From assembly GCA_012295275.1 (NCBI GenBank), contig CM022667.1, positions 22,202,672-22,266,671 on the forward strand: a stretch of DNA of 64,000 nt, in the 5' to 3' direction. The notes beneath the pieces were generated by a model that did not search any database, was not told the DNA's origin, and saw nothing but the letters and a program-made list of their open reading frames with translations. Position 1 is the first letter of the stretch. The number at the start of each line of letters is the position of its first letter. The position numbers were made by a program, and so were the translations under genes. The DNA is from Chrysomallon squamiferum. Its lineage: Eukaryota; Mollusca; Gastropoda; Neomphalida; Peltospiridae. Shown in pieces: positions 49,330-64,000 of this stretch.

Positions 49330-51480
49330 GACTGATGAAATGGAAATTTCATCTGAACATTGTCCTCTATCTTGCAGTGTGTCTTCAAGAAACTGAAAAT
49401 AGAGCATCTGGGAGAGTTTCCATTCTTGTTAATGAAACCATGCCACAGAGTTCAGTAACATTAATTCCAATTTACAAGCTGTGGTTTTAAAGGTTACAGT
49501 CATAAAACTATTACTATATGTTTGGTTTACTTGCCATCTCGTAATCATTTTACTTTTAGTTCTAGGGATCTTCAGTATCATCTTGACCTACTCCCTTCAT
49601 TTTTATGTGACATTTAAACGGTCACAACATTTTGTGGGTATGCGAGGATGTAAATATTACAGGAAAATAATCCGAAAACGTAATTCTCAAAAACGACTTG
49701 CTTTTATTTAATGATAAAAGTAACACATATTTTCATTCATTTAGTATTGCCTGGGCTAAGGTACAATGACAGATTAGGCACAGTAAACTGAATTCACAAA
49801 CATCTGTAAAATCTTTCTGAAATAGGATCCTTAAAAGCAAAGATAAAAAATCCAGTAATACAATTCATTATTTGTCTGCACTGGCAGACAACTTTTCTCA
49901 TAATTCATCTTCTGCTTTCAGTGCAGATGATTTTACACTTGTCAGAACTAAATCTGAAAAGAGTTAATTTTTCATCTGAAAATGCTGATGTTTCCCAAAG
50001 GCATTACTCTATGGAGGAATTAAAGGATGCACTTCGCAAAGCCTGTGATACTTCAGTAGGACCAGACGAAATTCATTATCACTTATTAAAGCATTTACCC
50101 GAATCATCTTTGATGGTTCTTTTGAATATTTTTGATAACATCTGGATTTCTGCAGACCTTCCTTCTATTCTCAAACCTGGTAAGGAGCCAACCAATCCTA
50201 CTGGCTATCGTCCTATCGCTTTGACAAGTTTGCATTTGTAAGACCATGGAACTAATAATCAGTCGTAGATTTGTCTGGTATCTTAAATCTTACGTGCAAT
50301 GTTGGTTCAGACTTAAACGTAACATTTGAAACATTTTTGTAGGCAAACTTTGATTCATTATTAGTTTCAATGTTTTTTTGATTTTTGATTTGGACATGGC
50401 TTACGATAAGACACAGAAGTATGAGACATCCATGGCATGGGCCTAAGGGTTCGAATTCCGGTTTTTATTTCTCAATTACGCCTCAAGGTAGTACGCTGTC
50501 TATAACTTATTTTTCAGTGAAAATTAACAACATCACTCAGTGTTTAACACTTGTGTGTATTGACCATTATGTGTCCATGATTTTCAGATTTGCTGTAGAT
50601 GGTCCGATATAAGTATCATTGAACGTAAGTTGCAGCTTTGTTTGAATAAAAGCCATCAATGGGTTATTGACAATGGCTTTCGATTCTCAAAGATCAAAAC
50701 AGTTTGTATGCATATGTGCCAGAAAAGTGTTCTCCACATCGATCCACAGTTGTTTTTGGAGAAAATGCAATTCCATTTGTGAAGGAAACAAAATTTCAGA
50801 GGTTTATATTTGACAGGAAGCTATCTTTTGTGCCCCATTTTAAATGTGTTAAAAAGGAGGACTTAAATGTTTTTAGAGATATGGAATGGTGAGCAGACCG
50901 AAAGGTCATGCTCTTCAGCATGGATATCTTGTGAGGTCTAAATTTGATTATGGATGCACTGTGTATGGCCAGTACATACGTTTTACAAATGCTGGATCTG
51001 GACATAACTAGGGTATTAGATATTGTCGTGGTGAATTCAGAACATCTACAGGCAGCTTGTTCCTTGATGCATACGATCCTTGTTTGGATGTGCTAAGGTT
51101 TCTCTGCAGTAGGCTACAAATATCGAATGTTTATCAACACATCCTACACATAATGCGATGTTTGACAATAAATATATGACGTTGTTTGATGCTGTTCATA
51201 CATTTGGTGTCGTATTAAATGCTTTTTGTCGCTTTCCAAAACTGATTTAACTGATACTTTGGAAACTCCTGCGCATCTTTTTAACAACCTTGTTTATAAC
51301 AGGAAGCTAAGATAGTGGTTGACCTTGAGCACCTGAAGAAATATCGTACAGATGCTGTTGAGTATAAACGGTTAGGTATCGTGATTACGATCATGTTTAT
51401 TTTGGGAAATATGGGAAATATTGTGCTTATGCTACAGTTTTTCCAGCAGACGCAGCACTTCTATGAGATTCCCTAACTAA
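49330..51480 (+). mobile_element. Dead jockey-clade non-LTR retrotransposon (endonuclease and RT fragments)
   Basis: In order on the plus strand and over several frames: CLQETENRASGRVSILVNET (endonuclease, about 49380-49440), HLNGHNILW (about 49615-49645), then an open block at 49921-50241 with YSMEELKDALRKACDTSVGP and NPTGYRPIALTS (RT finger region). Next come a degraded catalytic region near 50360-50520 (DLDMAYD-like, PQGSTLSITYFSVKINNI), ETKFQRFIFDRKLSFVPHFK (50785-50845) and WWADRKVMLF-like RT thumb residues. Stops, frameshifts and a missing intact active site show that it is inactive. No poly(A) or target duplication was identified. Confidence 0.8.
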
Positions 51481-51758
51481 GCATTAATCTTGGAAAACAA
51501 TTCCAGTGCATCCAAATTAATTATTTTTACCTACTCACTTCGGTGTCTCCAAGCTTTATTTAACATGAAGCTGGACCATTACTTAATTGGCAAAGTGATA
51601 CCAAAATGTGTCTTTTTATTTAATGCAAAAATATTGGGTTTTTTGTTCGATACTCAGCCATGCAGGAATCAGGAATAATAAAAAGATAGATTCTGCTGCC
51701 AAGTCTGCTTTAAATTTGCCTCAAATCACGAGAACTGATATATAAAAATCTCCTTTCA

Positions 51759-51812
51759 ATAATAATAATAATAATAATAATAAGAAAGAAGAAGAAGAAG
51801 AAGAAGAAGAAG

Positions 51813-51842
<30 letters not shown>
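51759..51842. repeat. (AAT)n followed by (GAA)n microsatellite
   Basis: Eight AAT units, then about 18 GAA units, shortly 3' of the LINE remnant; the strand asymmetry (pure purine) is notable. Confidence 0.9.
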
Positions 51843-51844
<2 letters not shown>

Positions 51845-52773
51845 GAAAAAGAAGGAAAATGCAATAATTAATTTATTGGTTTATTATTTATTTATATACA
51901 AAACCCCACAAAATAAGGTATGTGAAAGAACAACGTAAGTAAAATAGCAGTGTTTTTTCTTCGCTTAGATGAGATTTTAATACCAGATACAGCACTCTAG
52001 TTTCTCCAGAAGAAAAGTAATACCAGTAATTAATTATCCATCAAATAACATTGATTTTATAGCTATACAATTGGATCCAACAGGCCACCTTCCCATAGGA
52101 CCCGATAGAAAATGTCTAATAGGTCCCCAACACCACTTTCATTTTGTTAGCACAGTGTACCAGAGAACCATATGGTTGATCAACTAAAACTGTATTTAGA
52201 AATTCTAACAAAAAACATAAACCTTTAAAGGATCTATGAAATAAGTATTATCAGCTCATATGTCTATATGTATTCGTCTATGTGTGCCCATTTATCGATA
52301 CGTGAATTTATATGTACGTTTTTAATGTTATTATATGTACGTTTTTTATATTTGTAAATTAAGCAACTATACTTTATTGGACTCATTTGCTTTTAACTGA
52401 GAATGATGATTTCAATTTCTCAGTAATTAATCCCTAATTCCACCATACTTGCTCCGGTGTAAAATTAAATTTATGGTACTAATAATGTAAGAACCGACCT
52501 GACAGCATCAGAGAATATGTTCTTGTCAGCGGGAACGTAATGTACCGATTGTTTTATCTATCGTTTCTGTTCGTTCATACAAATTGCATGCCTACATATA
52601 ACACTGCGTGGGTTAAGGCCTCTTTATGAAATAAAAGATACATGTTCAGGCCAGTTAGTTCCTGAGATTTACTTTACAACCCACACCCCGTGTAACAGAA
52701 GTTTAAAAATGTAGGCATATTACTGAAAAACATCACCGTGAGAATATTTCGAGAGTTAGTTGTAATGGGGTAC

Positions 52774-52876
52774 GGAAAAATGGCACTGGAAAAAATGGCA
52801 CTGGAAAAAATGGCGCCGGAAAAAAAGTCTCCTGGAAAAAAATGGCACCTGCAAATTTTGAAAAAAATGGCACCTT
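52774..52876 (+). repeat. 15-17 bp minisatellite, GGAAAAAATGGCACT-type units
   Basis: About six imperfect units: GGAAAAATGGCACT, two of GGAAAAAATGGC(A/G)C(T/C), GGAAAAAAAGTCTCCT, GGAAAAAAATGGCACCT, and a final GAAAAAAATGGCACC after a short spacer. Confidence 0.8.
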
Positions 52877-52979
52877 ATTTATTTATTCATGCAATAGTGT
52901 TACATACATGTTAATATATAGCATCACTCAGCCACGTGGTTTTGCTTAACAAAGTACAGTATTATATCAGATTTTTGTA

Positions 52980-53006
52980 TCACACACACACACACACACA
53001 CACACA
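52980..53006. repeat. (CA)n microsatellite
   Basis: About 13 CA units followed by CATATG/CATACATG-type repeats. Confidence 0.85.
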
Positions 53007-54540
53007 TATGTATGCTTGCACGCATACATGGATACATGAGTACGTTCATTTAGATGTACCTAATATACTTAATGTTAATAGGCATACCACAGTTAAAATA
53101 TCCTCCAGAATGATAACATTCTGTCAATAGCATAATATACATACATATGTATGTATGTATTGGCGGGGGTACATTTGTTCTGACTGACCGTTTAATATGA
53201 ACTGTCAACAATTGTTAAAGATGATATTAGTTGCGGTTTATATTATTTCTGACATTAAACCATTATCTCAAATATTATTCATGCACTCGTTTTTTATGTA
53301 CAATTATTAATTGTTTTTGTTAGCAGGACTTCACCTACTACCAATAACTAAATATTAATAAAATAAATACTATGATTTTGGACTCTTAATCACTGGCTAT
53401 CTGTGTTTGTACTGAATGCACACTTATACTACAAATGTTGAGTTTTAATCTGTGAACTTTTTAATATCAGTAACTATAATTTTCTTTTAATAAGAAAAAA
53501 TATATTGCTGATTATACGTACATCACTAACTTGCGTTCTTTCTCCATCGTGGCTCATGGACTGCTTTCACAATAAATTCCATACGTGCCTAAATCATGTC
53601 ATCATGATGACTTCATTTTTTATTTAATTATTCATTTATTATTATTATTATTATTTTCCGCTGCATATTTATGGCAACAGCGCTCACATTCCACAGTGAC
53701 ATTTTGTGTTAGCTCTGTGGCGGCTTACCGGCGAGTCATCTTGAAAAACCATCAAAAACAGTCGAAGTCACATTTTAATGGGCAGGCGACTATTGGCGGA
53801 ACAGCTTAAGAAATCGTCTGCCATAAGTTATTCCCTCTGTGAAATACAAATGAAAACAATTGTAAGGTGATAATGACACTCAAGAATGCGTCGCATCCCT
53901 CTTGGATGTCTCGACCGGCCAGAATCAACGCAGACATCGATTCTACACCGAAAACAGTGAGATAAAAACGGCAAACTAACATTAACTGTAACGAAAGTAA
54001 GTCTGCTTTTAATAGTAACATGGGCCAATGATTTTTTTTTAAAATAAAAATAGGAAACTCATTGTTTGGCTAATAGTACATGTTTTAGAAGTTGAAAGCT
54101 TTTCGTTTTAACTTTTATTTTTTAATAAATTTGTATATAAGGCCAGTTAACGTACCTTTATTTTTATTTATTTTTTTAAACTGATTCTAGCATTATAATG
54201 AATGTATCAAGGCAGTCATTCAAATAACACGTGATCAATTTGTTTTTTTACATGTAAATAAGACCTGTAATGCATTGAAAATGGAAATAAATATTATTTA
54301 AAAAAAATAAAAAATAAAAAAAAATAAAAATTGTAATGGTTTCAGGTATCGTTTTACAACTACGTACTCAGAACTGTCCGCTATGGAGTTTTAGCAGAGT
54401 AACAAGTCCACATTATGGTACCTAATGAGAATAGTCATCTTCATATTCACGCGCCAGTGTCTGTGAAAATTATTTATTTTATTTTATTATTATTATTATT
54501 ATTTTATTTATTTATTTTTCTTTGGTTGGTATAATATCTG

Positions 54541-54542
<2 letters not shown>

Positions 54543-54579
<37 letters not shown>
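54543..54579. repeat. (AT)n microsatellite
   Basis: About 18 AT units, followed by a poly(A) stretch and a further short (TA)n. Confidence 0.9.
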
Positions 54580-54582
<3 letters not shown>

Positions 54583-55458
54583 CGAAAAAAAAAAAAAATA
54601 TATATATATGTTTCGACCGTTGAAGCAGTTTCTGCTCAATAATAGACATCTGTCTATACGAAGCATTGATTAAATGACGTATTTCCCCAAAATACTTTTA
54701 ATAATCAACGTAGAACTGATTGCCTTTGAATGAATATACGTTTAAATGTTTGTGAACACTGACCGGCGTTCGACGCAGCGATCTTCGATTTCGATCGTAA
54801 GTTTCCGTGAGCGCTCGGAAACCGTCTGATCGGGGTTTTAAACTTCCAAATTAAACTATATTTCGGAATTTTGTACGATTTACACTGATAAAGGTAAGGA
54901 TGGTTGTTCATATTACCAAACCTTTCCTAACTACTTTTTCAACTTAATCAAACTTTTCAAACTGGATTATTTTTGTGCAAATGCATGCATAATAAATTTA
55001 AATTATAATTCGGAATAAGATTAATGTATTAACTTTTGTAGTTATCGATGTTCCCCCTGTCAGAACCCAGCAGGAAGCAACATTTAGGTTTTGTTTGTAC
55101 TCATTGAATCGGCAAAATTTCTGGAGGCATTTTGTCCGTGACGTAATTTGTGCCGTTACGAGTTATCGTTCCTGTAGGTCCATGCCGACCTTTAAAAGAT
55201 TGTTTATTAAAGATCTGCCTGAAACTGTGAACGGGTTAAGTAACAGGAATGGACAAGTCTGGCAAATCGATGGATCAGTAAGCCATTAATAATCAAATCT
55301 ATCAATATCATGAACAGATAAAGAAATTTGAAATAATAATGTAAAAACATTCAAATGCGGACAACTACATTACCACTAATACCAGTCAATGAGTCATGTA
55401 GAAGGGAAACAATACTTCAATGTTTTGACATCCTGATGCAATGTTTTGTTTGCTTGTT

Positions 55459-55521
<63 letters not shown>
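55459..55521. repeat. (AAT)n microsatellite
   Basis: About 20 perfect AAT units; minus-strand poly-Ile and poly-Leu ORFs here are artefacts. Confidence 0.95.
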
Positions 55522-56812
55522 TAAACTTGTAGCAGAATAACACAGTAGAAAGATAATTGTTCACCTGACAATATCTGACCATACAGTTGCTCACCAATAA
55601 AATGAGAACTAGGACACTAATTGTATTTTAGGTTATGGTATGTGTATGTAATTTAGTTGGGTGAGAATGGGAATCTTTGATAACAAAATAAATAAATAAG
55701 ATTAAATTAATTCTAAATCATATATTTTCCAAATCTTTTTGGAGTGTTAAGTGTTGCAGAGTAGTTAAAACTAATTACAAAAACACCCACATAATTCTAA
55801 AAGTTTGATCTCCTTTAACCAACAATAATGTTTGAGTATTCTAAAAGTATAATGTAATTAGTAATTAACACCTATATCTGAAACATGGTATATGTCTTTG
55901 ATGTTCATAAATCATTGTCAGAAGTAACTGCCTCCTTATATAAACAATTGCAGGAACCTCATGAATTGAACTGCATAATTAACACAACTTTGAAATTGTG
56001 TCTTTAGAAATATTTTAATGGGTTTTTTTATCAACAAAACATTATTGATTTTTTATTAATAAAATAATACTATAATTTTGTTAATAAAAAGCCTAAAGGT
56101 AAGCAAGGGTCCTATTTCTCACTGTCCAATGAGGTATTGTTCAGTGAGCAATTACCCTACATTCAGAAAAATATTCAGCAAAAAAAATCTTCTAACATCA
56201 GTAAAATCTCTACTGACAAGGCATATATCTAAACAACAAGATTTCCTCCAAAATATTTATTTCGTTATTTTTATTTATTTATTTAATGTTTAAATTTTAC
56301 ATTCTGGATAAATAATCCTGATTATGGATGTTTTACCTTATTCTTAAGAATCATTATTTGTCTTATTGTTACATACAAAATAACCAATTTGGAAATCCTG
56401 ATTTCATTAAATATTTCTATAAAAATAATGTTATTTTTCTTCAAAGTAAAACATATTAAAAGATATGCATAAATTGTTTTATATTTGTGCATGTGCTAAA
56501 AATAAAAACTATTTCAAAATATTTAAATACATAAATATAAATTAATATAAACCAGCATTATACAACAGGTCATAAAATGTATGTGGTGTTTTTTGTCTTC
56601 TTTAATTATGATTTATTATTTGCTAAAATACTGTTATTACTTACGTATGGTTTTCATTTATTAATAACCTAAATAAAAAACTAAATAATAATATTTAAAG
56701 CATATTCACAAAGATAAATACACTGACTTTATTTATAATAAATGAGTCTTATAATGTGAGAAACAAAAAAATCTATGCTTCTAATTTTTCTAACTGAAGA
56801 AAAATAAAATTA

Positions 56813-56818
56813 TTTATT
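56813..56818 (-). terminator. Candidate CIMIP1 polyadenylation signal
   Basis: AATAAA on the minus strand about 290 bases past the CIMIP1 stop. It is one of several possible hexamers in AT-rich sequence. Confidence 0.3.
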
Positions 56819-56904
56819 AAAGTTACATTCATTTTGGTACAATTTCCATAAAATAATTGTGTGTGTATGTGTGTGTTTGTGTTTGTGTGCATACATGCAA
56901 GTAG

Positions 56905-56916
56905 ATATATATATAG

Positions 56917-56948
<32 letters not shown>

Positions 56949-56955
56949 CTATATA
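56905..56955. repeat. (AT)n/(GATA)-type microsatellite downstream of CIMIP1
   Basis: TATATA run with GATATATA and GTATGTAT borders, between the CIMIP1 stop (57106) and the candidate polyadenylation signal (56818), so probably inside its 3' UTR. Confidence 0.8.
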
Positions 56956-57105
56956 TGTAAATATGTGTATATGTATACAGGTAGGTTGATAGGTAGGTAT
57001 AGTCAAAAATACTGATGGATTACATAAAAGGCACAATGTTACTGTCTTCTACTTTTTTCTTTTGTTTTTGCACAATATCAGTTAATGCATGGTTTTCAAA
57101 CACAT

Positions 57106-62377
<5,272 letters not shown>

Positions 62378-62487
62378 TTGATTTATACAACAAGCTGAAA
62401 ACGACTGAAAACGGAATTATTTTCTAAATCTATTAGTAAATCAGGGGACCATATGTGTGCTTCGACTGTGATCGTAGATTAGCTCGT

Positions 62488-62501
62488 GACACCATGGAGA
62501 C
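62488..62501 (-). promoter_or_regulatory. Near-consensus X-box (RFX site) upstream of CIMIP1
   Basis: On the gene strand this reads GTCTCCATGGTGTC, 12 of 14 positions of the RFX X-box GTYNCCATRGNAAC, with a perfect first half. It lies about 111 bases upstream of the CIMIP1 ATG. RFX sites near the start are typical of ciliary genes; binding here is inferred. Confidence 0.45.
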
Positions 62502-62798
62502 GAGCTGCTACCCCAAATGAGGTAAACAAGGTCGCCCGTCAACGGGTATTTTTCTCTCTTAGCGAAACAGTATTGAGTTTATCAATAATAAACTTTATAA
62601 AGTTATTGAAATGTGTAAAATTGTTCAGCTGTAGGTTATAAAAAGAAAATGTAGCAATTTTACGGTTTCCGCCAATACGGTCACGAAATGTACCTCATTG
62701 AAGATGTATTAAAGAACTGAACTGACTGTACTGTATCTAAAGGGTATAAACGTATAATTTACGCACTGACTGACTGAACACACACCGTTAATAAATTA

Positions 62799-63295
62799 CA
62801 GTGGCGTACCGTGGGTTCTGAACGCCCAGGGCAATTTAAACTAATGCACCTCCTCCTAAACCGTAAGCTGTTATGAATTCTAGTTTCCAGAAGTACCGTA
62901 CGTATTTTCTCAAGCTAATTACACATGCATTAAATTTACTTATCTATCTATTTATTTATAACATAAACTTAACTCTTCGCAGCCATCAAAATTTATATCA
63001 AAATTATAATAGAAAAGCAATGTTGCAAGGTTACTTAATCTTTCCTGACTCATCTTTGACAGCTGATATCTTTATTAACTTTAATTTTGAGAAACTCCTT
63101 TTGCAGCAGGCATTGGAAACAGTGCCACAACAATGTTGGTTAAACTGTCTGCCAGCTTCCACATAATTATCCAGCAAAGTAAATCTAACGCTGTCCATGT
63201 AGAAAATGCTTGTATGAACTTCTTTAAATAAAACAATGTGGCGTCTACGATGATGTACTTCAGTAGTCATAGCAGGGCGCAATACTGCGAGTGAA
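62799..63295 (-). mobile_element. Second hAT remnant, frameshifted transposase C-terminus
   Basis: The minus strand from about 63280 reads VSNACCKRSFSKLKLIK (the ERSFSKLKLIK block of hAT transposases). In another frame, MSQERLSNLATLLFYYNFD follows (about 63035-62970), the usual next block, so a frameshift separates them. CAGTGGCGTACCGTGG at 62799-62814 looks like the 3' terminal repeat. The other end was not found, so the copy is truncated upstream. Confidence 0.65.
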
Positions 63296-64000
63296 ATTCT
63301 GTTATGGCGATTTAAATTTCCAAAACATTAACCTTTTGATGACTAGATTATTTTTTTAAGAATGAAATTGTCAGGAGACATATAATTATATTGACGACTG
63401 AAACTGTAAACATATACTTCGTGAATTAACTCATAGCCGAAGTCGGCCGAAATATTCCGATATCACATTCGGAGCTCTTCGGTCGACTTGACAAACGAGT
63501 TGTTCCGAATGCTTTATTAACCACAATCGGAAAACCTCGGACAAACCAGGTTTTGCCGGTCGTAAATGAGCTTTCGCATCTTCGTAACCAGTTTATTTGC
63601 TCTGAAGTTGAACTAAATTTTACATGGCGGGAATATTTTAAATAAATAAAAAGCGCTCAAGAATTTTGTTGGTAACAGTGGCATACTTTCAAGAAAAATA
63701 TAAATAAAATACATTCTAGTTTCGGCAAATGTAGCCGTCCTTATACCCAGTTAAAAATCGTGTTTACAAAGGTACATAAAATAAACAACACAAGTTGTGT
63801 TTAATTTTTTTTTATATATTAATACGTTTACTTCATATGTTGCCTCGCGCGTAACAGTCTCAGGTTGGCGAGTAAATATAAAACGCTGCTTTGAGTCCTG
63901 TGTGGCATTTAATTCAGAATATAACCCACAAATGCTGAACGTCTCGAACAATGAAGTTATCTTTCTCTGCATCTAGCAATGTTTGAATTTGCGGAAAAGC
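63296..64000. other. Right-edge region, no gene recognised
   Basis: Contains a CpG-bearing patch with repeated CCGAA/TTCGG motifs (63430-63565). The minus ORF 63972-63751 has no recognisable motif. Nothing else can be supported. Confidence 0.4.

Larger units (their letters stand above)
47288..57105. other. Intergenic region between CEP192 start and CIMIP1 stop
   Basis: Holds the presumed CEP192 promoter and 5' UTR (not located), an exon-like patch (48414-49060), a dead jockey-like LINE (49330-51480), simple repeats, and small CpG-containing patches at about 54755-54850 and 55125-55200. Nothing recognisable was seen in 51850-52770, 53160-54480 or 55530-56760. Confidence 0.6.

Overview
AT-rich, intron-rich eukaryotic DNA, most likely from a mollusc or another aquatic lophotrochozoan. 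This is an inference: four animal genes with human-like domain layouts, a jockey-clade LINE, hAT and mariner remnants, and abundant (GT)n, (AAT)n and (CT)n microsatellites. The species cannot be named from the sequence. All spliced models were assembled by hand from GT-AG sites, exon phase and remembered similarity to human proteins; no search was run.

Layout. (1) 1-3846, minus strand: 5' half of TTLL9, a tubulin polyglutamylase-like ligase, running off the left edge. (2) 3847-4686: short divergent promoter region. (3) 4687-15986, plus strand: complete VPS9D1 (13 coding exons, 776 aa). Its first intron carries a decayed TIR transposon (5525-8897). (4) 15987-19368: convergent intergenic DNA with a putative non-autonomous TIR element. 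(5) 19369-47287, minus strand: complete CEP192/SPD-2 coding region, 43 exons and 2512 aa in an unbroken frame (human is about 2537 aa). Its introns hold a foldback MITE, a mariner scrap and two copies of an unknown 1.4-2.4 kb repeat. (6) 47288-57105: intergenic, with a GC-richer exon-like patch, a dead jockey-like LINE and many simple repeats. (7) 57106-62377, minus strand: complete CIMIP1 (C20orf85), 3 exons and 137 aa, with an internally deleted hAT element in an intron. (8) 62378-64000: CIMIP1 upstream region with a near-consensus X-box and a second hAT remnant; nothing else is recognisable to the right edge.

How the genes relate: three of the four act on centrioles, cilia or axonemal tubulin. 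TTLL9 modifies axonemal tubulin, CEP192 is the centrosome scaffold that recruits PLK4, Aurora A and PLK1, and CIMIP1 is an axonemal microtubule inner protein. VPS9D1 is a Rab5-family exchange-factor-type endosomal protein that shares a divergent promoter with TTLL9. Nothing in the window is clearly a new molecular system. The most unusual items are the TIR element with internally duplicated arms, the unexplained exon-like patch at 48.4-49.1 kb and the paired intronic repeats.
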